This document shows, piece after piece, positions 17,346 through 26,507 of a DNA stretch of 64,000 nt. Under the pieces are notes generated by a model. The model worked only from the letters and a program-made list of their open reading frames with translations, was not told the origin of the DNA and made no database searches. The position numbers and the translations under genes are program-made. This stretch comes from Arthrobacter sp. Hiyo4 (GTDB lineage Bacteria; Actinomycetota; Actinomycetes; Actinomycetales; Micrococcaceae). The first letter of the stretch is position 1. Each line of letters begins with the position of its first letter. The DNA is taken from positions 3,286,001 through 3,350,000 of the forward strand of contig AP014718.1 in the NCBI GenBank assembly GCA_002370555.1. Reading direction: 5' to 3'.

Positions 17346-18368
17346 TTACCAGCGGACGCCCTGGAGGTCCGGCGCTTCGAGGTTTTCGACGTTGGTCTTG
17401 TCGATGAGGGAGACGCCGCCGGAGTTGATGTTCGCCGGTGCCAGGCCGAAGTCGATGGCAAGGGCGCTCTGCATGAGCGACTGGAATCCCTGGACGAAGC
17501 CCTGCTGGTCAGCCGTGGCAATGATGTCCCCGGCCTTGATGCCGTCGATGACCTGCGGGGAGGTGTCAAAGCCGACGATAGGAACCTTCACGCCGGCTGC
17601 CTCCATGGCAGCCAGGATGTTGCGGTGCGGGGTGCCTCCCAGGGGCGCTACTGCCTTGACGTCCTTGTTGGCGATGAGCCACGAGGTGAGGGAGTTCAGT
17701 GCTTCCTCATCAGAAGCGGAGGTCCGGAGGTACTCGCCCTTCGCACCCACCTTGTCGAGCGCTTTCTGCACGCCGCCGCCCCGCTGGATGGCGTAGTTCT
17801 GCTCGGGCTCTTCGGCCGGGAAGAGGACCTTGTCGCCGGCGCCCAGCTTGGCCTCCGCAGCGAGGCGCTCGCCAACGAGCGTGCCGACCTCGAAGAAGTC
17901 CTGGCCGACGAAACCGCTGACGCAGTCGGCGGCACTCTCGGGCGCCGGCACGTTGTAGGCGACAACCTTGATGCCTGCCTTGGAGGCATCACACGCCACC
18001 TTGACCCACTTCTCGCCTTCGTTGAACGGCATCACGATGACGGCGGGCTTGGACGCCGTGGCTGTTGCCACGAGGTCCACCATCTTGTCCGGATCGGCGT
18101 CGGCGGTCTGGTGCGTAAGCTGCAGGCCACCGAGGGTCGAGGCGTCTTCCGCTCCCTTGAGGATCTGGGCCCAGAATGCGTCGCCAGCCGGGTTGTAGTA
18201 CGTCAGGAAGTAGACGCTACGGTTTTCGGCGCGGCTGCCGAACTTGTCGGCCAGGCCGGTGGTTGATGATGCATTGGACGTTGCGGTGCAGCCTGCCAGC
18301 GCCAGGGTGGCCACGCCCGCCATGGCAATTACGCCGAGTCCTCGCTTGAAGGTAGAAATAGGTTTCAC
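17346..18368 (-). CDS. ABC transporter substrate-binding lipoprotein, sugar-type
   Basis: Intact, 340 residues. The signal peptide ends in the lipobox LALAGC, so it is a lipid-anchored receptor. The mature part is a periplasmic-binding-protein type I fold (PBP1/Peripla_BP_4): SVYFLTYYNPAGDAFWAQI, KPAVIVMPFNE, IVGFDTSPQVIDGIKAGDI. The ligand is unknown; the family covers ribose, fructose, xylose and other polyols. It is the first gene of the importer operon, with operator-like sequences 100-150 bases upstream matching the LacI box. Confidence 0.9.
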   Translation of the reverse strand: MKPISTFKRGLGVIAMAGVATLALAGCTATSNASSTTGLADKFGSRAENRSVYFLTYYNPAGDAFWAQILKGAEDASTLGGLQLTHQTADADPDKMVDLVATATASKPAVIVMPFNEGEKWVKVACDASKAGIKVVAYNVPAPESAADCVSGFVGQDFFEVGTLVGERLAAEAKLGAGDKVLFPAEEPEQNYAIQRGGGVQKALDKVGAKGEYLRTSASDEEALNSLTSWLIANKDVKAVAPLGGTPHRNILAAMEAAGVKVPIVGFDTSPQVIDGIKAGDIIATADQQGFVQGFQSLMQSALAIDFGLAPANINSGGVSLIDKTNVENLEAPDLQGVRW

Positions 18369-18474
18369 TTCGTCGTGTCCCTCTCATAGGTTCCGAAGCC
18401 TGCCTCCACCCAGAACTGATGCTCCCGGGGAGTGCCGATCTTCGACTTATTGTCAGGACATTCTTACGCGCAAC

Positions 18475-18523
18475 AACTGGCACGTGCAAGACCTTTCGAG
18501 AAAAAACCTGTCTCGTGCCAGTT
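18475..18523. promoter_or_regulatory. LacI operator-like sites upstream of the importer
   Basis: AACTGGCACGTGCAAG (18475-18490) matches the perfect LacI-box palindrome at 19708-19723 at most positions around a GCACGTGC core. A second half-matching site, CTCGTGCCAGTTTT, lies in the opposite orientation near 18512-18525. Both sit in the gap before the substrate-binding gene. Confidence 0.6.
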
Positions 18524-18616
18524 TTGTGACGCAGGGCACGTGGCGGGAATTGGTGGCTGCGGGCATACACCACCCGCGAAAGACGCTGCGCCTTGGACGT
18601 CGGCGTCAGCGCAGGC

Positions 18617-19639
18617 TCATCTGGGGTGCAGCTGCGCCTCTGACCGGGGCCGGCCTGCACTTCCCCGGATGACCAGCGTGGGAACGATCATGCGCTCCTG
18701 GGGCGCCGACTCCTGGTCTGACATCATCTGCACTGCGGCCTCGACGGCCGCCGTGCTCATTTCCTCGGGATCCTGGCGGACGCTCGTCAGGTCAACGAAC
18801 GACAACCTGGCAATGCGGCTGTCGTCGTAGCCCGTGACCGAAACGTCCTCGGGCACCCGCAAGCCGGCACGCAGGAGCCTATTGATGAGGCCCATGGCAG
18901 CATGGTCATTCGAGCAGACCACCGCGGTGGGCATGACTGGCTCGGCAAGAAGCGACTCGGCGGCACTGGCGCCGGATTCCTCGGTGAAGTCCCCGCCAAT
19001 CTCCCGGACCCGCGGCGGCAGTCCATGCCCGTCCATGGCCGTCAAGTATCCCTGGTGGCGGGCAGCGAATTCAGGAAGTGACCGCGTCAGGACGTAGGCA
19101 ATATCCCGGTGCCCGAGTTCCACCAAATGGTCCACGGCCGCCGCAATCCCCCGTTGCCCGTCTGACCGGACAGTACTGCAGACACCCTGCGGCAGCGGCC
19201 TGCCGATGCTGATCACCGGCAGTCTCTTGGCCAGTTTCCGCAGCTCGTTTACAGGCGTTTCGGGGGAAATCAGAATGACGGACTCAGTGCGGAACCCGAG
19301 CAGTTCCGTGATGGCATCCCGCTCGTCCCGCGTTGCCGTCAAAGCACCGAGAATCAGGTTGTAGCCACGCTCGTGGGCCGCCGCATAGAGGGCTTCGACA
19401 ATGTCGTCCGCAGATGAGTGGGCGGGGTTGAAGAGCACGCCGATGTAGTTGCTGCTCCGCCGGCGAAGTGACCGCGCTGCGATGTCAGGGCTGTATCCGA
19501 GCTCGGACGCCGCCTCAAAGATGCGTTCCCGCGTGGAGGAACTGACGCCCGCTTCATTGCGGAAGGCGAGCCCCACAAGCTGCCGTGAAACGCCGACGCG
19601 AGTGGCGACGTCCATCATGGTCGGCCGTTTAGAGATCAC
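18617..19639 (-). CDS. LacI-family transcriptional regulator
   Basis: Intact, 340 residues. The N-terminal helix-turn-helix TMMDVATRVGVSRQLVGLAF and hinge SPDIAARSLRRRSSNYIGVL are followed by a PBP1-like ligand domain ending SVTGYDDSRIARLSFVDLTSV. It is divergent from the P450 gene, with a perfect palindromic operator between them, and similar sites precede the ABC importer genes further down its own strand. It is the natural local repressor for both arms. The inducer is presumably the imported sugar-like compound. Confidence 0.93.
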   Translation of the reverse strand: MISKRPTMMDVATRVGVSRQLVGLAFRNEAGVSSSTRERIFEAASELGYSPDIAARSLRRRSSNYIGVLFNPAHSSADDIVEALYAAAHERGYNLILGALTATRDERDAITELLGFRTESVILISPETPVNELRKLAKRLPVISIGRPLPQGVCSTVRSDGQRGIAAAVDHLVELGHRDIAYVLTRSLPEFAARHQGYLTAMDGHGLPPRVREIGGDFTEESGASAAESLLAEPVMPTAVVCSNDHAAMGLINRLLRAGLRVPEDVSVTGYDDSRIARLSFVDLTSVRQDPEEMSTAAVEAAVQMMSDQESAPQERMIVPTLVIRGSAGRPRSEAQLHPR

Positions 19640-19707
19640 TTGGACATCCTATACGCGGAGGGTTGACGGCCCTCCGCGGGGTTTGTCAGGACATCCCTTG
19701 ACGAAAA

Positions 19708-19723
19708 ACTAGCACGTGCTAGT
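19708..19723. promoter_or_regulatory. LacI-type operator, perfect palindrome
   Basis: ACTAGCACGTGCTAGT is a perfect 16-bp palindrome with a central CG-flanked GCACGTGC core, as usual for LacI family sites. It lies 69 bases from the LacI start and 91 bases upstream of the P450 start, so it can control both. Confidence 0.8.
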
Positions 19724-19813
19724 CTTTAGGAAATTCCGCTCAGATCCCCGTTCCTCACACGGCTGAGGTCTCATTCCCTGATCCACGCAAACCCCCGAAA
19801 GCAGGGCCTACCA

Positions 19814-21146
19814 ATGTCGCTAGCCACTGATCCGAACACCGCCAACATCCAGCAATGCCCGTTCAGCGGCGCCGCACCCGCCGGCGAAGAAGCACCTATG
19901 CCGGACCCTGTCGCGGCACCCGGGATGGCCCCGAAGCCCGCTCTGGCGACAGATCCCGGCGTCTTCTACGACCCACTCTCCTACGCCGCATATGACCATC
20001 CCTACGAGCTGTACAAAATCCTGCGGGACAAAGCGCCGGTCTACTACAACGAGCGCCGCGACCTCTACGTCGTCTCGCGTTACACCGATGTCCAGGAAGG
20101 CCTGCGAAACCACGGGCAGCTTTCCAGCGCACTGGGCAACGACATGGACGGCACCCATGCGTCCTACGGGGCGGGCAACCTGATCATGGTGGACGCTCCC
20201 CGGCACACGTCGCTGCGATCGGCCGTCCGCCGGGTCTTTGTCGGACGCGAGATCCTGTCCAAGGAAGACGGCATCAGGGAACTGGCCCGCCACCTGATCA
20301 CGGAACTCCGCGCGAACGGCGGCGGAGATTTTGCCGCTGAGGTGGCGCTTCCGTTGGCGATCGGTGCGGCCACGAAAATGATTGGCATGGCCGTCGAGGA
20401 CAGCGGAATGCTGCAGGAACATCTGCTGCGCTCCATGGTGCGGACGGTGGGCGAGTTCGGCGTGCCGGACGATGCCGCCGTCTCCAATCAGGAAGCCGAA
20501 GAGCACCTCGCGGACGTTTTCGGAAAGCGGAGCGAAGAGGTCGAAGCCGGCGGCACCGCCACAGGGTCGGATGCCATCACCCAGATCATCCTCGGCATGC
20601 ACGCCGGGAAGGTGGAGCCGGATGAACAGGTGGGCCTCGCCCATCTGATTCTGTCGGCAGCCATCGACGCCCCGCCGCCCTCCTCACCAACCTCGTGGCA
20701 ACCCTCGACAAGTTCCCGGCGTTCCAGCGCTGCCTTGCGGAGGACCCGGCCGCCATCCCGGCCTTTGTGGAGGAGACACTCCGCTTCGACACCCCGGCCA
20801 GAACCTCTGCCGGCAGACCACCGCAGAGATCACCATCGCCGGCGTGACCATACCGGCAGACTCCCGGGTGATGTTCCTGCTGGGCTCCGCCAACCGGGAC
20901 GAAAGGGTCTTCCAGAACCCGGACTTCTTTGATATCAGCCGCGAGTTGACGCCGGAGAACCGCATCATGACTTTCGGCGACGGTATCCACGCCTGCCTGG
21001 GCGCACCCCTGGCCCGGCTTGCCGGGCGCGTCCTTGTGGAGACTCTCCTTGAAGGCCCTGAGATCCGCGTGGTCGGGCTGCCTGAGCGCTGGGCCAAGCA
21101 AATGGTCCGCGGCTTCGCCAACCTTCCGGTGAAGTTCGTTGACTGA
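19814..21146 (+). CDS. Cytochrome P450 (two frameshifts)
   Basis: A soluble bacterial P450 of about 443 residues. Visible are the N-terminal KILRDKAPVYYN and helix-C region DAPRHTSLRSAVRRVF, I-helix LILSAAIDAP, ExxR as EETLR, and the heme-Cys loop FGDGIHACLG. The I-helix lacks the usual AGxxT pair and carries SAAIDAPA instead. Frames break near 20675 and 20800; each is repaired by one C in a C run. It is the first gene of the rightward arm of the LacI locus, and its TGA overlaps a TTG start of the next gene (TTGACTGA). Its redox partner is probably the flavo-iron-sulfur reductase at 23444. Substrate unknown. Confidence 0.9.
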
Positions 21147-22068
21147 GGTCACCGGCTGGGAGGACCTCTCCGGCCTCCTGCCGGAGTCACGCGGCTGGAT
21201 GCACTCCGGCGTCGCCGTGCTCGGCGACGGCAGAGTCCTCTGCGCCCACCCGGAAGGCCGCGACCTGTTGGTCATCGACCCTTCAGGTCGCGCCGAAACC
21301 ATACCAACGTCCCTGACCGAGATGCACAGCATTTTCACCTGCGAACGCGACGGCGAGGAAGTCATCGCCGTGGCCGACCCGGGCACCGCTTCGTCGAGGA
21401 TCCCGCCGACCCGTCGGCCTACGCCGATCACTTCTCGCCCGGGCGCGCAGTGATCCTGAACAGGGACGGAAGCGTCCTCCTCGAACTGGAATGCCCGCCA
21501 CTGCCGGACTATGCACTCGAGTCATGGCGCCCGACGTCGATCGTCGTCGACGACTCCCGGTACACCGGTAGCGGTGACATCTGGGTAGCCGACGGGTACG
21601 GCGCTAGCCTGGTGCACCGTTTCGACGCCTCGGGCCACTACCTCGGAACGCGGGATGGGGCAGAAACGGGCACCGCCTTCGGCTGCCCTCACGGGATAAT
21701 GCTCCGGACCCACCACGGGCGCCTCGAAATCTACGTGGCGGACCGCACCAACCGCCGGATCGTGGGCATGGACCGGAACGGAATGCAGTCGCGGATCCTG
21801 GGCGAAGGAGTCCTGGACAGCCCGTCCTCGCTCGTTCTCGTCGGAGAGCGGATCTACGTTACCGAGCTCTTCGGCGGAGTCGCGAGGTTTGATGGCGATG
21901 CGTTCACCCGCGTCCTGGAACAGACGCGGCCCCGGTCGAACGAGGACGATGCCTGGCCCAACCGCCGCACCCCCGGGGGCCTGGACGGACCGGTTGTGGA
22001 CCCGGGCTTCTTCAACAGCCCCCTGAGGTGTGTCAAGGATGTGAGACAGTCGCGTAGTTTCTTTTTGG

Positions 22069-22935
22069 TTAGGCAGCCGCGGGAAGCGGCTGCCTGGTGG
22101 GCCTGAAGTTCGCCATTGCGGTGGCTGGCGGCAGGCCGTCATTGTTGCTGTGGGGTCGCCAGCGGTTGTAGAACACTTCGATGTACTTCATCACTCCGCG
22201 CCGGGCCTCCTGGCGGGTGGTGAAGCTGTGGTGGTGGTAGAACTCATTTTTCAGGGATGAGAACGCCGATTCGGCCACTGCATTGTCCCAGCACACTCCG
22301 GTGGCTCCCATGGACTGTCGGATGCCGTTACCCGTGCACCAGGCGCTCATTTCCCGGGAGGTGTACTGCGTTCCTCTGTCGCTGTGGAAAATTGCTCCAG
22401 GGTGCAGATAACCGCGGTCCCTGGCCATCTTCAGCGCGCCGGTAGTGAGCGAGGCGCGCATGTGGTCAGCCATCGCCCAACCGACGACCATGCGCGTGCA
22501 CAGATCAATGACGGTGGCCAAGTAGAGCCAGCCCTCACCGGTGCGCAGGTACGTGATGTCTCCGACCAGACGGGTTCCCGGGGTGTCGGAGGTGAAGTCC
22601 CGGCCGATGAGGTCCGCGAAGACCTTGTCCGGATCCGAGGGAATCGTCGTCCGCTTGAACGCCCGCATCCGTTTCGCGGCCCAGCCGTTCTCCGCCATGA
22701 TGACCGCCACGGTCCCCACCGATACCTCGATGCCGGCGGCGGCAAGTTTCGAATGGACCATGCGGTGCCCGAAAATTCCGTCCGAAGAATCGAACATGAT
22801 CTTCACATGCTCTGTCAGCTCCCGATGCCGGGTCGCCGTCGGAGACTCGACAGCGGCCAGCCACCGGTAGTACGAGGCCCTGGGAATACCCAGCTGCCGG
22901 CACATCCACTGGACAGGGAATTGCGCGTTCTTCAC
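22069..22935 (-). CDS. IS3-family transposase OrfB (DDE integrase core)
   Basis: Intact. An HTH_21-like N-terminus (RQLGIPRASYYRWLA) is followed by the rve core: DDE residues in GDITYLRT, HSDRGTQYTS and ESAFSSLKNEF, then RPHSNNDGLPPATAMANF. 288 residues, family-typical. It is probably produced mainly as an OrfAB fusion by -1 frameshifting at the A7G run in the end of orfA. Confidence 0.95.
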   Translation of the reverse strand: MKNAQFPVQWMCRQLGIPRASYYRWLAAVESPTATRHRELTEHVKIMFDSSDGIFGHRMVHSKLAAAGIEVSVGTVAVIMAENGWAAKRMRAFKRTTIPSDPDKVFADLIGRDFTSDTPGTRLVGDITYLRTGEGWLYLATVIDLCTRMVVGWAMADHMRASLTTGALKMARDRGYLHPGAIFHSDRGTQYTSREMSAWCTGNGIRQSMGATGVCWDNAVAESAFSSLKNEFYHHHSFTTRQEARRGVMKYIEVFYNRWRPHSNNDGLPPATAMANFRPTRQPLPAAA

Positions 22936-22958
22936 CTGAACAAAGCGGTAAAGATCCT

Positions 22959-23255
22959 CTACCGTTGTTCTCTGGCGAAGAACGCCGAAACTTTTTTTAG
23001 GAAGTCATTTTCCCTCTCGACTTCACGCAGCCGAGCTTCCAAAGCCTTGTATTTCGCCGGATCCACCGGATCATCCGGTTTGCCCCCGCCCTCCGATTGG
23101 CTCTCGTTATGCAGCCGCACCCACCGCTTCAGGGCAGTCACGGAAATCCCCAGTTCCGGCGCAACAGAGGCCGGCGAACGTCCCGAGGAAATCACCAACG
23201 ACACGGCATCAGCCTTGAACTCATCGGAATAGGTAGGTCGAGCAGACATGGGCAC
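22959..23255 (-). CDS. IS3-family transposase OrfA
   Basis: 98 residues. The HTH segment TYSDEFKADAVSLVISSGRS...VAPELGISVTALKRWV is followed by a leucine-zipper-like coiled coil KYKALEARLREVERENDFLKK. The AAAAAAAG sequence encoding FLKKV is the expected slippery site for -1 frameshifting into OrfB. Confidence 0.93.
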   Translation of the reverse strand: MPMSARPTYSDEFKADAVSLVISSGRSPASVAPELGISVTALKRWVRLHNESQSEGGGKPDDPVDPAKYKALEARLREVERENDFLKKVSAFFAREQR

Positions 23256-23443
23256 AATCCTTTCAAACTGTGTCTCACATCAGTAGTACACCTCACCCAC
23301 GGAATCGCTGCCGACGGTCACTGGCTCTACGTCACCGAGTGGTTCATCGGCGGGCGGCTCAGCCGCCTGTCACTCACGCAGTACTAGAACACACTTCCCC
23401 TCACCGCATCCCACGCGACGACTTTCAGATTGAGAGCAGGACC

Positions 23444-24435
23444 ATGAGCACAACAGAGACCATTTCCGGGCCGATTTCGGACCTCACCCTCGAAGAGGCC
23501 CATTTCGTTGCCCGCGTCGCAGCGAAAACACACGCTGCCGACGACGTCGTACTCCTCACCCTCCAGCACCAGGACGGCGAAGACCTTCCGCCGTGGCGTC
23601 CCGGCGCCCACATCGACCTGGTACTTTCCAACGGCCTGACGCGGCAGTACTCCCTCTGCGGCGATCCGGCAGATCGGGGCAGCTACGTTGTGGGTGTCCT
23701 CAATGCGCCCAACAGCCGCGGCGGCTCACAGTTCGTTCACGAGTCGCTGGCTGCCGGCGATTCGGTGACTGTCCGCGGTCCGCGGAACCATTTCCGGCTG
23801 GTCGATGCCCCAACTACCTGTTCGTCGCCGGAGGTATCGGCATCACACCCATCGCCGCGATGATCCGTGAAGTACAGGAGCAGGGAAAGCCCTGGACCCT
23901 CGTCTACGGCGGCCGGACACTTTCCTCCATGGCCTTCAGGGATGAGCTGACAGCCCACGGCACCCGAACCACGCTGTGGCCCCAGGACCAGAAGGGGATC
24001 ATCGATCTGCCCACGGCCCTGGGCTCCCCGGACAGCCACACAGCCGTCTACACCTGCGGTCCGGAACCGCTCCTGGCCGCCGTCGAGGCAATCTGTGCCG
24101 AGAAATGGCCCTCCGGGTCCCTGCACCTGGAACGGTTCACGGCAAAGAAGGTGGACACCGCGGACGATGTGGCGTTCGAAATCGAACTGGCAACGAGCGG
24201 CGTACGGCTGACCGTCCCGGCGGATAAATCGGTCCTGCGTGTTCTCGAAGAAGCCGGCACACTCATCCTTTCCTCCTGCGGCGAAGGTACCTGCGGTACC
24301 TGCGAAACCACGGTCATCGAGGGAACCATCGACCACCGCGACTCGGTCCTCACCCACGAAGAAAAAACCGAAAACAGCTGCATGATGGTTTGCGTCTCCC
24401 GCGCCACCTGCCCCGTCCTGGTGCTGGACCTCTAA
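23444..24435 (+). CDS. Phthalate-dioxygenase-reductase-like FMN/2Fe-2S oxidoreductase (one frameshift)
   Basis: Three modules appear in order. The FMN domain (RPGAHIDLVLSNGLTRQYSL) is followed by the NAD domain (YLFVAGGIGITPIAAMI, YTCGPEPLL), then a C-terminal plant-type ferredoxin (SSCGEGTCGTCETTVIEGT with CMMVC as the last cysteine). This order is that of PDR/VanB reductases and of the reductase half of self-sufficient P450RhF-type enzymes. The frame breaks near 23812 with one C lost (GCC CCC AAC restores DAPNYLF). It lies in the P450 operon and is the likely electron donor. Confidence 0.9.
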
Positions 24436-24459
24436 CCTTCCCGCCGCCCAGTTAAGCGG

Positions 24460-24485
24460 ACGACGGCGGGACCTCCCGCCGTCGT
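24460..24485. repeat. GC palindrome, copy 9
   Basis: Perfect arms, 24 bases past the reductase stop. It is followed by CCGTTTGGTGCC, the asymmetric tail shared with several other copies. Confidence 0.9.
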
Positions 24486-24620
24486 CCTCTTCCGTTTGGT
24501 GCCTCACCAGGCAGCTGTGCTCTGCACATCCGGTCCGGTAACGCCGCGGCTCCGAATCCTTGGTAGAGATCAACAGTGCTAGTGATCAACAGCAGTAGAG
24601 ATCACCAGAGGAAGGCGGGT

Positions 24621-25524
24621 ATGAGCGTTCGGCAGGAATCCGCCACGAGGGCGGGCACGCTGCGGCGGCACGTAGTTCCAACCGGGCTGGGCCCGTGCAC
24701 GGTGCGTGTCCAGCAGGGCACAGGGTTTCCAGCGTCCGGCACAGCGGAGGTGTACCTTCACGGCGCCGCGGGATCCTGGACCACTTTCCAGCCGTTGCTT
24801 TCGGAGGCAGCGCCCACGATCGTGTCCTGATTGATCTGCCGGGGTGGGGCGAATCCACCACGGGCGCCCGGCTGGACCACTTCAGCATCGAGGCGATGGC
24901 ACGCGCCGTCGCTGAGGTGCTGGCCTTGCTCGGCTACCCGCGATGGCACCTCGTGGGCCACTCCATGGGAGGCTTCCTGGGCTTGCATATTGCCGCGGCC
25001 TGGCCGGAGCGGACCGCGAGCGTTGCCGCCATTTCGGCCACAACATTCGGCGTGTCCGAGGCCGCCCGCGAGCCGCTGCGCAGCCTGTCCCGGTTCCCGG
25101 CGTTTGTCGGCATGAGGCTGCTGATGCGCGCACTGGCGGCTTTGGGTCCGGTAGGCTGGCCCTGGTCCGTGCAGTCGGCGCCACCCCCGTGATGGGACCG
25201 TTGACGTCACCGCTGTTCGCCGATCCCTCAGGCATATCCGCAGGGGTGGTCCGCGGGCTCGGCCGCGACGCCCGTCCGGCCAGCTTCTCCGCGGCCGCCC
25301 GGGCAGTGGCGCACTACGACTTTGACCAGTGGCGCGGCGTCCGCTGCCCCGTGCTGGCGACCCGCGGGGACACTGACGTGTTCACGTCTCTGTCCGACCT
25401 GGACCGGCTGGACGCCACAATTCCAGACGTCCGGACCGTGACGATCCCCCGCTGCGGCCACTTCGCCAACGTCGAGCAGCCGGAACACGTGCAGCAACTG
25501 CTCAAGGACCTGTGGTCATTGTGA
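24621..25524 (+). CDS. alpha/beta hydrolase (two frameshifts)
   Basis: The start MSVRQESATRAGTLRRHVVP follows an SD-like GAGGAAGG. Family features are AEVYLHGAAGSWTTFQPL, VLIDLPGWGEST, nucleophile elbow VGHSMGGFLGL, acid region VLATRGDTDVF and the histidine in IPRCGHFANVEQPEHV. Frame breaks near 24805 and 25160. The upstream palindrome suggests it is not cotranscribed with the P450 genes, although it could still act in the same pathway. Substrate unknown. Confidence 0.82.
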
Positions 25525-25534
25525 AGGCGTTAGA

Positions 25535-26290
25535 TCACAAGTTTGCGGCTTCCTGCTCCGCCAGCCTGATCATACGAAGTTCGTCCTCCACCGCGCGGGA
25601 CGGCCAATAGTCCTTCGACAGCTCAGTTGCCCGGGTCAGATCTGCCGCCGGGAAGAGCTTGCCGAGCATTCCGGCCGCCTGAAGCAGGGCGATCAGCACT
25701 ATGGTCCGGGCATCCGGCTCCTTCGAATCAGGCTTGGCACCAGTCGCCCCGGCACCAGCCTTCGTGGCCTCGGACACCCCCGCATCGGACGCGGCATCGG
25801 TCGCCGTGGTATCCGGCGCCTCGAGATGGGACGGCGGGCCGCTGAGTGCGGCCTGGATCTTTTCCAGGAGCACCGCCTCCGGAGCATGGTCCTTCTCCGG
25901 GTACCGCACGGCCCGGAACCGGCCCAGGTGCTTTTCGCCGACATGTTCCACGATGCCCAGTGACACCATGCCCTCGTAGACACGCTGCACGACGGCGCGG
26001 CCCTCCAGCATGCCCACCCACCCCTTGGGACTGTGGGGCCGGGATTTGCCACGGATGACTTCCAGCTCGCGCTGCAAATCCGTTTGCGGGGCGTCTCCGG
26101 TGGCCCTGACGCGCTTCCCCTGCAGCTCGATCGCACCGATCAAATCCAGCTCGGCCAATATTGCCCCTGCCACAGTGGCCCTGAGTGCGAACACCGGCAC
26201 TTCAGGCTTGCCGTTCATGTCGTTCGTTGCCAGAAGGAGGAAGGCCTGGGGAAGGTTCAGCTCCGCCGCCTTCGGTGTTTCAGCGTCCAT
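25535..26290 (-). CDS. GPP34 (GOLPH3/Vps74-like) family protein
   Basis: Intact, about 251 residues. The start ELNLPQAFLLLATNDMNGKP and ALRATVAGAILAELDLIGAIEL are the GPP34 signature, with the helical region GMLEGRAVVQRVYEGMVSLGIVEH. A disordered Ala/Thr-rich insertion at about residues 155-190 precedes the last helical part. GPP34 domains bind phosphoinositides in eukaryotes; bacterial members are uncharacterised and frequent in actinobacteria. ATG at 26290 was chosen as the family-like start. Confidence 0.85.
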   Translation of the reverse strand: MDAETPKAAELNLPQAFLLLATNDMNGKPEVPVFALRATVAGAILAELDLIGAIELQGKRVRATGDAPQTDLQRELEVIRGKSRPHSPKGWVGMLEGRAVVQRVYEGMVSLGIVEHVGEKHLGRFRAVRYPEKDHAPEAVLLEKIQAALSGPPSHLEAPDTTATDAASDAGVSEATKAGAGATGAKPDSKEPDARTIVLIALLQAAGMLGKLFPAADLTRATELSKDYWPSRAVEDELRMIRLAEQEAANL

Positions 26291-26340
26291 ACGAACATGG
26301 TGGCCCTGTTGGGCGCCCACCACAATGAGGATTTACAAGC

Positions 26341-26480
26341 GTCGACGCCGGGACCTCCCGCCGTCGGACGCAAGGATGGCCCTGTTGATGTTGGTGATGG
26401 TGGGGCCGGGGTCCACTGCATTGAAGCGCAGGCCCTTGGGCCCGTACATCACGGCCGAGTTCCTGGTCAGGCCAAGGCCG
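26341..26480 (-). pseudogene. SDR (FabG-like) C-terminal remnant fused to half a palindrome
   Basis: On the minus strand: LTRNSAVMYGPKG, then NAVDPGPTITNI joined to NRAILASDGG. These are the YxxxK-proximal helix and the C-terminus of a short-chain dehydrogenase with about 40 residues missing at TNI. The final GG codons run straight into a degenerate palindrome (26341-26366), with CCGCCGTCG shared between the coding end and the palindrome arm. Confidence 0.75.
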
Positions 26481-26507
26481 GGCAGGTGGCCGCCTGTAGA
26501 CGTGTGC

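Larger units (their letters stand above)
22024..23295. mobile_element. IS3-family insertion sequence, 1272 bp
   Basis: The ends are imperfect inverted repeats: left TGAGGTGTGTCAAGGATGTG, right (reverse complement) TGAGGTGTACTACTGATGTG, with TG...CA termini. The element is flanked by a CCC target duplication (22021-22023 and 23296-23298). It encodes OrfA and OrfB on the minus strand with an A7G slippery run between them (22991-22998 on this strand). It interrupts a beta-propeller gene in the P450 operon and is oriented against it. Confidence 0.92.
21139..23387 (+). pseudogene. SMP-30/NHL-type beta-propeller protein, interrupted by an IS3-family element
   Basis: The 5' part (TTG start at 21139, coupled to the P450 stop) contains propeller-like repeats such as HSGVAVLGDGRVLC, SGDIWVADGYGASLVHRFDASG and LEIYVADRTNRRIVGMDRNG. 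There is one frameshift near 21393. The reading frame is cut at 22023 by the IS and resumes after 23295 with HGIAADGHWLYVTEWFIGGR, ending SLTQY at 23385-23387. Removing the IS and one CCC restores SPHGIAADG exactly in frame. Relatives include sugar-lactone lactonase-like propellers, but the catalytic identity is not proven. Confidence 0.8.
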
